Positions 1-8,411 are shown, counted from the first letter of the stretch. The stretch is 39,699 bases of DNA from Labilibaculum manganireducens (GCF_002843385.1 NZ_MVDE01000044.1:1-39699); one strand, 5' to 3'. The notes: generated by a model not told the origin, from the letters alone. Program-made: numbers and translations.

Positions 1-28
1 TCAATTACTAATGGATAGATTTTTAATT

Positions 29-51
29 GTGTTTGGGATAAACCCAAACAC
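29..51 (-). terminator. hairpin, possible terminator
   Basis: GTGTTTGGG (29-37) and CCCAAACAC (43-51) form a perfect 9-bp stem with a 5-nt loop. On the minus strand the stem is followed by an AT-rich stretch with a run of A rather than a clear T-tract, so termination is only a possibility. It lies downstream of a tiny minus-strand ORF and of the cassette-like block. Confidence 0.3.
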
Positions 52-112
52 GAAGAAAAATAAAGAAAAAGTCAGGCAACTCAATAATTTTGGTTTAATA
101 GCTGCATAAAAC

Positions 113-205
113 TTAACGAACTATTGTTTTAAAGAACAACAAATATAATATTGCAAATAAACTGATAACATTCATTACCAATTCTAAAACATTCCATTTA
201 TCCAT
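113..205 (-). CDS. possible 30-residue hydrophobic peptide
   Basis: An ATG at 203-205 on the minus strand opens a 30-codon ORF: a polar MDKWN start, about 20 hydrophobic residues (one membrane segment) and a basic end (KTIVR). It starts just after the attC-like site at 245-374, where the next cassette content would lie, and a hairpin follows at 29-51. The longer reading of the same frame, from 454, runs straight through the attC-like hairpin and is not credible. The layout resembles small membrane peptides, but there is no family match and no clear ribosome-binding site, so it may be chance. Confidence 0.2.
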   Translation of the reverse strand: MDKWNVLELVMNVISLFAILYLLFFKTIVR

Positions 206-244
206 TTTCTTATTTATTAATTTGGACTTGCACCGTTCCCAATG

Positions 245-374
245 AACGGTGCGTGTATGACTAGTGGGCAGTTTGCGGCGCAATCTATTGTCAGCCTGTA
301 GCCAAATTTGATGCGGGACAAAACAGCTGAAACCCTCATGAACACTGCCATTAGTTATACATTTTGTTAGGGGC
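245..374 (-). mobile_element. attC-like recombination site, 3' of nuclease gene
   Basis: Read on the minus strand, the site begins just after the nuclease stop codon with GCCCCTAAC (366-374), which fits the integron R'' box RYYYAAC, and ends in CGTT (245-248), where an R' box would start. Between them two arms pair: 253-272 and 344-362 match at 16 of 19 positions, with one extra unpaired G on one side. Extrahelical bases of this kind are typical of attC sites. The central spacer is about 70 nt. The R' box is poor beyond GTT (GTTCATT), as expected if the sequence after the crossover comes from the neighbouring DNA. No integron integrase gene is in the window, so this is a structural inference. 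Confidence 0.5.
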
Positions 375-389
375 TGGCATTCATCTATT

Positions 390-2027
390 TTAATATTTTT
401 CCGATAATTCATTCTTTTCAATATCAAACCACTGATAATAAATCGGTATTCCAAGTTTTTCTCTCAAGTGACTAAAGTAAGTTTTAACTTCATCTAAATC
501 ATTGTGTTTTTGAGTTAAAATTACAAGTTGCTTTGCATTATCAACATTTGGCCAAAATGAATATTCAAATAGCTGTCCAATAGCTTCCCTAATACTTGAT
601 TTTACTGCATTGTATGTTTTTATCTCATAAAATATAAGTCCTTCTTTTTCTGAATCAACAACAATATCAACCTTATTCGCACCAATTCCACTTGGGTGTT
701 CTGCTTTTACTCTTAACTGTCCATATTTTTCCTTTAGAATCTTTGTCAATTGTTTGCTTATTGCTTTATGTAAGTATGTAATTTCAATCGTTTTTGGTTC
801 TCTTTTGTGTTGAGTTCTTTTTACGCCCTCGGATTCCTCTGTGTTTAAATCATCTTTATCTGGACTAAAAGAAAAAGGTTCCTGACTTTCATTTTTTAAG
901 GTAATCTTAAAATCATCTTTGAAATGTGAGAAATTATAACGTGATAATCCAATTACGGGATGATTAAGTTGTAGTTCATAATAAGGGTCATTAACTGTTA
1001 AATCTTTAGGTTTAAATCTGACATTAAATAAATCGACTCCTTCCCAATCAGAAAATCCTCTATTATTTGCACCAGATTCAACTATCTGTTCCTCCATTTC
1101 TTTCAACCAACCATTTTTCTTATAAATTGATTTAATTGAATTAGCTTTTTCTTGATTTATCACTTCAAGATTATTAATCTCTCCAACCCAATATCTACTT
1201 TTACTCACTCCATCAATTGTGTAAAGCCACACATTAAAATTATGTCCAAGATATGCGTCTTGTTGTTTTCTGATAGGTTCTAAGAAACCATAATGGTAAC
1301 CATCTATAAGCTTACTAGTATCAAATAACCATTCCTCATGACCATAACCATAATTTGCTTCATGCGAATCTTTATGGTTACTCTTTCCATATGGCCCTGA
1401 TGGCATTACCCAACCATTTGAATTATAAGCTAATCTTGAAATTCTTTTCTCATTGATTACCGTTTTACCAAATTGAATCTCCTCATAAGCTGGTAATAGA
1501 TAATCAAATGCTTTAAGTATAGTTTTTATGTCTGAGTCATTTATTTCATGAACTTCTTTTTCAATATAATTACCGATAAAAATAAAGTTACCTACTCTAA
1601 AAAGTTGTTCATCTATTTCTTTGACCGAATTGTAGAACTCGCCAAAATTACCATGCTCATAATGCCAAAACGAAAAATCTTTAAAAAAATCGGGATTAGT
1701 TTTTAGGAAGTGATTATATCTATCTTTTACCTCCTTAAACACACCTATTGCATCTGTCAAAGATGTTCCTTGCTCTAATGAAAAAGCAATCCCAAAACGA
1801 AATACAGTCTTTTCGTTTATGTAATCTTGTCCTATATTAAATTGTAATTCTTCTCTACCTCCAGAATGAAAAGCATAATTATCTTGAATGCTGTATGATG
1901 CAAATGGGCTCCACGTCCTTGGCTGTTTATCAAGGTGTTTAGCTCTTATTTCTTGGATTTTTAAAAATTCGCTATTATCGGAAGCTCCAATTTCATTTAT
2001 TCGGTATGCAATTTCTTTTATGTCCAT
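390..2027 (-). CDS. PD-(D/E)XK nuclease-domain protein, possible stand-alone restriction enzyme
   Basis: The 545-aa protein has no recognised close family. Its last ~130 residues look like a PD-(D/E)XK nuclease core: D454 (KVDIVV), then E468-I-K470 (FYEIK), followed by a helix with E481 and Q485 (REAIGQLFEY), with E443 as a possible further acidic residue. The middle (about 200-290) has GYGHEEWLF, HYGFLEP, NVWLYTIDG and RYWVGEI, a pattern reminiscent of EVE/ASCH-like base-reading modules; that resemblance is an impression only. The N-terminal ~190 residues are unrecognised. The gene stands alone, with a 33-nt leader after an upstream attC-like box and another attC-like site 16 nt after its stop, so it reads as a one-gene cassette. 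A modification-dependent or defence nuclease is the best guess. The coding call is firm; the function is moderate. Confidence 0.85.
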   Translation of the reverse strand: MDIKEIAYRINEIGASDNSEFLKIQEIRAKHLDKQPRTWSPFASYSIQDNYAFHSGGREELQFNIGQDYINEKTVFRFGIAFSLEQGTSLTDAIGVFKEVKDRYNHFLKTNPDFFKDFSFWHYEHGNFGEFYNSVKEIDEQLFRVGNFIFIGNYIEKEVHEINDSDIKTILKAFDYLLPAYEEIQFGKTVINEKRISRLAYNSNGWVMPSGPYGKSNHKDSHEANYGYGHEEWLFDTSKLIDGYHYGFLEPIRKQQDAYLGHNFNVWLYTIDGVSKSRYWVGEINNLEVINQEKANSIKSIYKKNGWLKEMEEQIVESGANNRGFSDWEGVDLFNVRFKPKDLTVNDPYYELQLNHPVIGLSRYNFSHFKDDFKITLKNESQEPFSFSPDKDDLNTEESEGVKRTQHKREPKTIEITYLHKAISKQLTKILKEKYGQLRVKAEHPSGIGANKVDIVVDSEKEGLIFYEIKTYNAVKSSIREAIGQLFEYSFWPNVDNAKQLVILTQKHNDLDEVKTYFSHLREKLGIPIYYQWFDIEKNELSEKY

Positions 2028-2060
2028 ATGTTTGATTTATGTACGAGGTCTCTTTTGCTT

Positions 2061-2148
2061 GCCCCTAACAAGTGGATAAGACGCTATGCGTCTTATATCA
2101 CTTATCTGCTACTCTGCGTAAGTTACTATTATTCATTTTGTTATCTGC
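2061..2148 (-). mobile_element. attC-like site, 5' of nuclease gene
   Basis: On the minus strand the site ends in GTTAGGGGC (2061-2069), the exact inverse of the GCCCCTAAC box that follows the gene at 366-374, and fits R' (GTTRRRY). About 80 nt before it is GCAGATAAC (2140-2148), a possible R''. Next to these boxes AACAAGTGGATAA (2067-2079) can pair with TTATTCATTTTGTT (2129-2142), with one extra base. A competing strong hairpin lies inside: ATAAGACGC (2076-2084) and GCGTCTTAT (2088-2096) around TAT. The site would be the attC of a preceding cassette or an attI-like point, but no gene is seen before it. Confidence 0.4.
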
Positions 2149-2600
2149 TAAAATTACATCTAACAGACTCTTGTTTTTTGCAAGAGATTATACACCCTTC
2201 CACGAAAAAGGAAATGATTGAGGGATTTAATCTCCATACCTTTTTTTAATCGATGCATAAATTTAATTATTTAGAACAAAACAGGGCTGCTTATTATATC
2301 CAAAACCCTTTTTAATTAATATAAATAAGCATTTACACATCAGCAGGCAGGTAAAGTGTTTAAATTTTGTGCCGGCAAGTAGTTCTTTTCGGCGAACAAG
2401 TATCCGTTTTTCTTCTGCGGATAGATGTTTTTTGTATTCCTGTTGTCTTTACTCCTATCCTGTTCAACTTTGGGAGTGTTAAAAGCTACCAGCATGGCAA
2501 TACGCTTAACTCGTATGCCAAAAAACAGTACTCGCATCAAGTAAAACAGTACTCGAATGACCTAAAACTTTACTTACCTGGCCTGCAAAGCTACCGAGAC
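2149..2600. other. gene-free stretch with short direct repeat
   Basis: No convincing gene lies here; short ORFs on both strands lack a start signal and protein-like composition. AAAACAGTACTCG occurs twice, 21 bp apart (about 2522-2534 and 2543-2555), each followed by a similar CAT/AAT step. Nothing else was identified. Confidence 0.4.
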
Positions 2601-2630
2601 AAAAAAAAACTCCACTTTGGTGGAGTTTTT
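2601..2630 (-). terminator. intrinsic terminator of the 2646-3392 gene
   Basis: ACTCCAC (2609-2615) and GTGGAGT (2620-2626) form a 7-bp stem with a TTTG loop. On the minus strand it is followed by a run of nine T, 16 nt after the stop codon of the gene ending at 2646. The T run at 2626-2630 could also serve the plus strand weakly. Confidence 0.8.
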
Positions 2631-2645
2631 ACTTGTGGTACTGCA

Positions 2646-3392
2646 TTAAGCATTTACTTCTGCGGCATCTTCCTGTTTTTTGGAAGCGTTTTTCTTTCGC
2701 CAGTAATCACTGCTGTATCCACTCAGGCGTTCGGGATTTTTCCAGAACAGGAATTTCCCCGCAGCACGAATCTCATCAAGCTGTTCTTTTAAGTAAGAAT
2801 AGGCTTTATCGCGCAGCAGCTTCGATTCATCGCCTGTTTGTTTACTGCCGTTGGCAACTGCCAGATAATCGGCCATATCAGACGATAAAGCTGCGGCCAG
2901 ATCTAATTTTGCAAGATCAAAATGAATTGCAGTAAGCAGGTCTTCATTGTTCTTACCCAACACGGCTAAGTCATTTAAATCCTGAATCATATCGGCGTGA
3001 CCGTTGCCCTCTGCAATTAAATTTACATGAGCCAACAGCTTTTCGTTTGCACGAAATGCGTACCGAAATGTATGAATCAATTCATCGCGCAAATTGTAAG
3101 CGGCAGGCGAAGCTTCGTTCCACATGTTTTGAGCTTCGGTTCCCAATTTCTGATTAGTAATCCAAAGAGACTGCGCCTCGCGGCAAGCCCCCGAACGAAC
3201 ATTAAGTTCGGCCAAACTATCGGCAGTTATGTTTACACTTTCTAATTGCGGCAGATCCACTTTAGCCCAATGATACAAGTTTTCGGCTTCCTGCACTGCA
3301 TACATTACAGGTACCCGAATAACAACGATCCTTTCGGCTGGAAATGCCTCAATAATTTCTCTGTTAGCAGCCAAATAATTAGCATTGCTCAT
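2646..3392 (-). CDS. hypothetical helical protein
   Basis: The 248-aa soluble protein is not recognised. It has no signal peptide or membrane segment and appears mostly alpha-helical, rich in Ala, Leu, Glu and Asn, with a basic, acidic-tipped C-terminus (about 225-248: YSSDYWRKKNASKK followed by EDAAEVNA). Its base composition is visibly more GC-rich than the genes around it, which could reflect different origin or stronger codon bias. The gene is monocistronic: a strong terminator follows within 20 nt and a 398-nt gene-free region lies before it. The ATG at 3390-3392 is the only reasonable start. Overlapping plus-strand ORFs are shadows. Confidence 0.7.
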   Translation of the reverse strand: MSNANYLAANREIIEAFPAERIVVIRVPVMYAVQEAENLYHWAKVDLPQLESVNITADSLAELNVRSGACREAQSLWITNQKLGTEAQNMWNEASPAAYNLRDELIHTFRYAFRANEKLLAHVNLIAEGNGHADMIQDLNDLAVLGKNNEDLLTAIHFDLAKLDLAAALSSDMADYLAVANGSKQTGDESKLLRDKAYSYLKEQLDEIRAAGKFLFWKNPERLSGYSSDYWRKKNASKKQEDAAEVNA

Positions 3393-3790
3393 ATTTTACC
3401 AGTTTTAAAATAAAAGTTTAAAAGATAAATTAATCAAACTCCCTTAACAGGAAGCAAATGAGAGAACAATCTGTTTTAATGAATCAGCCCGCAAAGCAAT
3501 CCATTTTCAATCGACAGATTTTACGCCTTACATTGTAACAAGAGACTATTTCTCTTATTTTTTGTTATGTTTCGGCTAAGCAAGTTTAAAGCTAATAAAA
3601 ACAGATCATAATTGAATGTTAAAAAATCTTAAAATAAAATTGCACTTCCGATATAAAACCAAATATCAAAAACAGATGCCTTACATCCACGAAGGGGAAC
3701 CGAAAACAAATTAATTGGCTAAAGCCGGATAGCAAGAGATAAGTCTGAACTTTCTTTTTATCTTTATCGGGAAGCTAAAAAGGAAGCAAA
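3393..3790. other. divergent intergenic region
   Basis: This 398-nt AT-rich spacer separates the divergently transcribed hypothetical gene (ending upstream at 3392) and tag. Apart from a weak -7-like element at 3759-3766, no RNA gene, repeat or conserved hairpin was seen. Confidence 0.4.
3759..3766 (+). promoter_or_regulatory. weak Bacteroidota -7 element for tag
   Basis: TATCTTTA matches TAnnTTTG at all but the last base and sits 25 nt before the tag ATG. No TTG -33 element lies at the usual 19-nt spacing. Confidence 0.3.
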
Positions 3791-4354
3791 ATGAGCAAAA
3801 CACGATGCGCATGGGCAGGCAATGATGCCTTGTACTGCGATTATCACGACAGTGAATGGGGAGTGCCCTTGCACGATGACAGAATGTTGTTTGAATTTCT
3901 GATACTGGAAGGTGCGCAAGCTGGTTTAAGCTGGATTACCATTCTGCGCAAGCGGGAAAACTACCGCAAAGCCTTCGATTATTTCGATCCGAATGTAATC
4001 GTAAATTATACGCAGCAGAAAGTGGATGAACTGCTCCAAAACGAAGGGATCATCCGAAATAAACTAAAGATTACTTCTGCCATAAAAAATGCAAAGGCAT
4101 TTCTCGAAGTTCAGAAAGAATTTGGCTCTTTCGACCACTACATCTGGAGCTTTACGGATGGAAAAACCATTCAGAATCATTGGACAAGCATGTCGGAAGT
4201 TCCTGCCTCTACGCCCGAATCGGAAGCTATGAGCAAAGACCTGAAAAAAAGAGGGTTCAAATTTGTTGGCCCCACCATTTGTTATGCCTTTATGCAGGCA
4301 ACGGGTATGGTAAACGATCATACTACGGATTGCTTTCGATACAAATCGGTTTAA
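3791..4354 (+). CDS. tag: DNA-3-methyladenine glycosylase I
   Basis: The 187-aa protein matches the Tag family over its whole length. It removes 3-methyladenine from alkylated DNA to start base excision repair. The zinc-snap ligands are all present: C6, H19, H177 and C181 (Cys4/His17/His175/Cys179 in E. coli Tag). The base-recognition residues are E40 and W48 in LEGAQAGLSW. The family motif GFKFVGPTICYAFMQA is near the C-terminus. The gene is alone, with a hairpin just after its stop. No alkylation-response partners such as ada or alkA lie next to it. Confidence 0.96.
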   Translation: MSKTRCAWAGNDALYCDYHDSEWGVPLHDDRMLFEFLILEGAQAGLSWITILRKRENYRKAFDYFDPNVIVNYTQQKVDELLQNEGIIRNKLKITSAIKNAKAFLEVQKEFGSFDHYIWSFTDGKTIQNHWTSMSEVPASTPESEAMSKDLKKRGFKFVGPTICYAFMQATGMVNDHTTDCFRYKSV

Positions 4355-4360
4355 AAAGAA

Positions 4361-4386
4361 TTGCCCCTGACCGAAGTGAGGGGCAA
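4361..4386 (+). terminator. hairpin after tag
   Basis: TTGCCCCT (4361-4368) and AGGGGCAA (4379-4386) pair perfectly across a 10-nt loop, 6 nt after the tag stop codon. No T-run follows (ACTTATATA), so it is either a weak terminator or an mRNA 3'-end stabiliser. Confidence 0.5.
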
Positions 4387-4465
4387 ACTTATATATCAGA
4401 AAAACTAATATTCATTTCATCTTGATTACTGTGTGCTATTTTGCTAACTATGCAAAAAATAAGCA

Positions 4466-4921
4466 ATGGAAAAATTTGAATTAGACCCTATTGAATACCC
4501 TTTGGGAAAAAGAATAAAAAAGGAACTTTCCTTACTGGCACTTCTAATTGTTATTATCCTGTTTTTTGTAGGCATAAACGTGGTTTATTTAACTACTGTG
4601 CTATGCATGTACGTGCTGTTGTTACTTTTAAAAAGGAACAGAATCGTTTACAAAATAGAGTTCGATGATCACTCAGCCGAAATAGGATTATTCTACTATT
4701 ACTTAATATTTTTCCGTGGAAAAGAAAATATAAAGTACGATAAAATTGTTTTTAAAATGGGATTGAAACGATTTGGTTTTGGAAGTGCGGTAGAGACTAT
4801 TGAGCTTTTTAAAGGAAAGTTTTTAGCGGGTGAAATAAGAAAAGAAGGCAAATGGAAATGGACTGAGGAAAGTATAAATCAGCTCAACAAAAAATTGATA
4901 TCTATCAACGAATTAAAATAA
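4466..4921 (+). CDS. small membrane protein of unknown function
   Basis: The 151-aa protein has a short basic N-terminal segment (GKRIKKEL), then a hydrophobic stretch at about 25-52 that can make two closely spaced membrane helices, then a Lys-rich soluble domain of about 95 residues with alternating hydrophobic and charged residues. This resembles the PH-like domains of small bacterial membrane proteins, but that is a guess. It follows tag by 111 nt on the same strand, separated by a hairpin, so it is probably transcribed on its own. No partner is evident. Confidence 0.65.
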   Translation: MEKFELDPIEYPLGKRIKKELSLLALLIVIILFFVGINVVYLTTVLCMYVLLLLLKRNRIVYKIEFDDHSAEIGLFYYYLIFFRGKENIKYDKIVFKMGLKRFGFGSAVETIELFKGKFLAGEIRKEGKWKWTEESINQLNKKLISINELK

Positions 4922-5038
4922 CTCAACTATTTCGGACCTATTAAGGTATGATTCTTGTACTTTGGTACGCATAAATCAAATTACAATTTATATATCTTTG
5001 GGAGAAGGTCATCCTCTTTGTAATTAAAATTTGGACTC

Positions 5039-6991
5039 ATTCGTAAAATAGGTACATATTGTCTGATTCTTATTCTTTCGATAGGAAATCTTCTCCATGC
5101 AAATGGGCAAAGGATTTCGCGAAGAGATACGCTTGCTGAAAAAAAACAATATGCCAAATTACAGGACAGCACCTATATCATTTCCAGAGATACAATTATT
5201 TTTCTATTAGATACCGTAAGAGAAAAACGTTTTAAAAACAATTCGAAAAATGGATCTAAATTTTACAATTCTTTGCAGCAGGGTGCCGGCAAGCGTAAGT
5301 TCACCAAGGAATTATACAATTTGTTTTTTATCTCGCCCGACAAACTAAATCCAACAGATACGATAAAAACAGAACGCAGCGAAACCGCTTTCGTGCAGTA
5401 TCGAGGTAAAACAATACGAAACATTACTGTTCGGGTTTTAAAACCATTTGGGCCTACTTTATATGATACAACTCAAGTTGCAGCAACCTGGATAGAAACA
5501 ACCGGAAATAAACTTCATAATACCAGTCGGAAAAACCATTTACGCAAACTGTTACGAATAAACGAAGGTGATGATGTAGATCCATATAATCTAGCTGATA
5601 ATGAACGACTAATCCGTCAATTATCATACATTAAGGATGCTTACTTTAGAGTGGTTCCAGTATTGGGTTCCCGTAAATTAGTCGATCTTCAATTGTGGGT
5701 TAAAGATCAGTTTTCGTGGGGAGCAAATATGAAGCTTGGCTCCCTAACCTCTACCGATTTTGAAATATACAATCGAAATCTTTACGGATTGGGACATGAA
5801 TTTAGCAATAGTTTTGAATTTGATTCAAACAAAGATCAGAAATATGGTTACACAGGGAGATATAAAATTAGAAATATCCGAAAATCATATATTGATGCCA
5901 CTTTTACCTACCAAAACACTTATGAAAAATCGGTTATTCAAATAGATTTGGACCGAAGTTTCGCAACCTACAATACCAAATATGCCGGAGGCTTTACCCT
6001 CTCGCAAACCATGAGATCGGACGAAATTCAAAAAGATGATCCGATTATTAACGAAATACCATTGGATTTTAATTATGGAAATATTTGGTTCGGGCGTTCT
6101 TATAAAATTAAATCGGGAAAACAATTTGCCCGAAGAAAATTATATATAACAGGAAGAATATCGGGTCGGGAATTTTTCGAAAGACCTGAAGTTGGTCCAA
6201 CACTAAATCAATTTTTCCACAATAATATTCTCTATCTGGCTAGTTTAAGCTTAAGTCAAATTCAATATTACAAGAGTAATTTAATTTACAATTTTGGACG
6301 AACTGAGGATATACCATATGGTTCTTTAGCACAGCTTACCATGGGGTACGAAGACCGGGAATACTCCTATAGAAGGTATTTGGGTTTTGATTTCCAAAAA
6401 GCAGTTTACCTTCAAAAAAGCAGAACTTATTTCTTTAACCGGGTTGCGCTTGGCGGATATTTTAATTCAGAAAGGTTTGAACAGGGTGTCCTGCTTGGTC
6501 AAACAAAGTTCTTCAGTCGCATTCGTAATCTCGGATCTCTTCGTCTTCGTAATTTTGCAGATTTGCAATATACACTGGGAATAAGAAGATTTCCAGAAGA
6601 ATTCATAAGCTTAATTACTGATACAGGAATACGAGGTTTTTCAAAAGAAGATGTAACAGGCACTCAGAAATTAGTTCTTAATCTGGAAACTGTTGCCTTT
6701 ACACCTTATACTTTAGGGGGTTTTCGTTTTGCTTTTTACTCTTTTGCCGACATGGGATTTATAGGCAGTAATAAAAAGAACATTCTTAAGGAAAAATTCT
6801 ATTACGGTGTAGGATTTGGTATTCGTTTGCGCAACGAAAATCTGGTATTTAAAACCATACAGCTGCGCCTTGCTTTTTATCCAAAAGCGCCCTCCGATTT
6901 TAATCAGTTCGAATATCAATTATCCGGAGAAGAAAGACCTAAATTCAACAACTTTAGAGTTTCTCAACCAGAAGTAATTCCTTTTGAATAG
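5039..6991 (+). CDS. Omp85/POTRA-type outer-membrane protein, no ATG start
   Basis: The reading frame is open from 5024 and contains a good signal peptide after an ATT codon at 5039 (I-RKIGTYCLILILSIGNLLHA), but no in-frame ATG or GTG. The first conventional alternative start is a TTG at 5273, which would remove the signal peptide and ~78 residues. From ATT the product is about 650 aa. A POTRA-like segment follows (about 125-235: TVRVLKPFGPTL, LRINEGDDVDPYNL, RQLSYIKDAYFRVVP) and then a C-terminal beta-barrel of the BamA/TamA/FhaC type with many aromatic alternating strands (such as LGSLTSTDFEIYNRNLYGLG). The role is probably outer-membrane protein insertion or export. It stands alone and runs convergently into the MATE gene. 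Confidence 0.8.
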   Translation: MRKIGTYCLILILSIGNLLHANGQRISRRDTLAEKKQYAKLQDSTYIISRDTIIFLLDTVREKRFKNNSKNGSKFYNSLQQGAGKRKFTKELYNLFFISPDKLNPTDTIKTERSETAFVQYRGKTIRNITVRVLKPFGPTLYDTTQVAATWIETTGNKLHNTSRKNHLRKLLRINEGDDVDPYNLADNERLIRQLSYIKDAYFRVVPVLGSRKLVDLQLWVKDQFSWGANMKLGSLTSTDFEIYNRNLYGLGHEFSNSFEFDSNKDQKYGYTGRYKIRNIRKSYIDATFTYQNTYEKSVIQIDLDRSFATYNTKYAGGFTLSQTMRSDEIQKDDPIINEIPLDFNYGNIWFGRSYKIKSGKQFARRKLYITGRISGREFFERPEVGPTLNQFFHNNILYLASLSLSQIQYYKSNLIYNFGRTEDIPYGSLAQLTMGYEDREYSYRRYLGFDFQKAVYLQKSRTYFFNRVALGGYFNSERFEQGVLLGQTKFFSRIRNLGSLRLRNFADLQYTLGIRRFPEEFISLITDTGIRGFSKEDVTGTQKLVLNLETVAFTPYTLGGFRFAFYSFADMGFIGSNKKNILKEKFYYGVGFGIRLRNENLVFKTIQLRLAFYPKAPSDFNQFEYQLSGEERPKFNNFRVSQPEVIPFE

Positions 6992-7020
6992 TTCTTTGGA
7001 ATTTCTTATTCTCTAAAAAT

Positions 7021-8352
7021 TTAAATCTTATTTTCTTTCCAATTAACGAATTTAAGGTACAACCAGGAACTCAAACCAAGAAATCCGCCATAAAAATACT
7101 CCGAAGTCCACACTCCTGAAATTGGTAATTTTAAAACTGCTATTAAAAGATAGACTCCACCCAAATAGCATACTAAAACCCCAATCTCAATCAACATAGC
7201 ATGAAAAGTATTTCCTGTTCCTGAAACACCATGAAAAAGAGTCACTGCAATTGGAAAAATTAAAGTTGCACCAAAAATCACGTACAAAACCGGTTTTGTA
7301 TCAGCAATCAACCCCAGCTCTTCGGTATAAATTGAAATTATTAATTCGGGATTAATAATACAGATACCAACCAATGTTAAAACCGAAAGAAAGGATAACT
7401 TAATTGTCCGCCAAATAACCGGCATAACCTCCGCCGAATGTCCTTCCCCAATAACCTGACTCACCAAAGTATTAGCTGCCGATGCAAAAGACCAAACCGG
7501 AACCATCATCAAAACATAAATACTTCTTATAATATTTGAAATTGCCAACTCTCTCTGCCCCATTCTTTCTACCATTAAAAAGAAAACAAACCAACACGAC
7601 AGAGCCAAAAAATTCTGAATCATCATGGGAAAAGATACTTTAATTAGCCGCGAATAAAGTTCCCAATCAATTTTTGCAAAACCGAATAAATCATAAGTCT
7701 TAACAGGTACTCTTTTTAGAGTATAGGCAATAAAAACAAGCATAACACAAAACTCGGCAATTACAGAAGCAAAGGCTGCACCTTTTATTCCCATTTCAGG
7801 AAATCCCCACTCTCCAAATATCAGCACATAATCGAAAAAGATATTAATAATTGCCATCAGAATGGTACTCCAGCCAATTATTTTTGTTTTTGCGATTCCA
7901 ATATAGAAAGCTCTGAACAATAAATTTACGCATGCAAACAGGATTCCCCACGCCCGGTAAGAAATGTAATCGATACTGGCATTATATATTGCATTCGATT
8001 TCACAATAGTCTTCAGAATAGGCGGAGCTTGTAATTCCATAAAAACGACCAGCAATACCGCCAAAAACAATAAAAAATACAAAGCATGATCGAAGGTTTT
8101 GCCAACAAGTTTGAGATTTCCTTCCCCCACTCTTCTTGCAATAACAATTTGAGCTCCCAATCCAAACCCCCAGGCAAGCATTACAACCGCAAAATAAAAT
8201 ATTGTTGCAATAGCCGCAGCCCCCAAAGCTGTTTCACTTAAGTGCCCCAAAAATGCAGTATCGGTAAGAGCAATTATATTTTGTGCTGCACTTCCTAAAA
8301 TAATAGGATAAGCTATTTTCCAGATACTTCTATAATTGATTTGCGTTTTCAA
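7021..8352 (-). CDS. MATE family efflux transporter
   Basis: The 443-aa inner-membrane protein has about 12 hydrophobic segments and the MATE N-terminal signature (PIILGSAAQNIIALTDTAFL), with AWGFGLGAQIVIARRVGEGN at the end of the first repeat region. MATE proteins of the DinF/NorM superfamily export drugs or metabolites by sodium or proton antiport; the substrate cannot be read from the sequence. The gene lies downstream of the DPP-IV gene but is separated by a strong terminator, and is convergent with the Omp85 gene with only 29 nt between stops and no clear terminator. The start ATG at 8350-8352 leads directly into the first helix. Confidence 0.93.
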   Translation of the reverse strand: MKTQINYRSIWKIAYPIILGSAAQNIIALTDTAFLGHLSETALGAAAIATIFYFAVVMLAWGFGLGAQIVIARRVGEGNLKLVGKTFDHALYFLLFLAVLLVVFMELQAPPILKTIVKSNAIYNASIDYISYRAWGILFACVNLLFRAFYIGIAKTKIIGWSTILMAIINIFFDYVLIFGEWGFPEMGIKGAAFASVIAEFCVMLVFIAYTLKRVPVKTYDLFGFAKIDWELYSRLIKVSFPMMIQNFLALSCWFVFFLMVERMGQRELAISNIIRSIYVLMMVPVWSFASAANTLVSQVIGEGHSAEVMPVIWRTIKLSFLSVLTLVGICIINPELIISIYTEELGLIADTKPVLYVIFGATLIFPIAVTLFHGVSGTGNTFHAMLIEIGVLVCYLGGVYLLIAVLKLPISGVWTSEYFYGGFLGLSSWLYLKFVNWKENKI

Positions 8353-8411
8353 ATTGATATTTTATTTAATGTATACACACTTAAAATCATAATGAGTGAC
8401 ACTTCAGGAAC

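Noticed and set aside
113-454. 113-aa minus-strand ORF downstream of the nuclease gene
   Set aside because: It overlaps the end of the nuclease gene and reads straight through the attC-like hairpin; composition is not protein-like except the last 30 residues, which are listed separately.
2340-2540. 66-aa minus-strand ORF
   Set aside because: No start signal, no recognised family and odd composition; it lies in a gene-free region and looks like chance.
2367-2792. Plus-strand ORF overlapping the terminator and the end of the hypothetical gene
   Set aside because: It crosses the strong terminator at 2601-2630 and is antisense to the better coding frame at 2646-3392.
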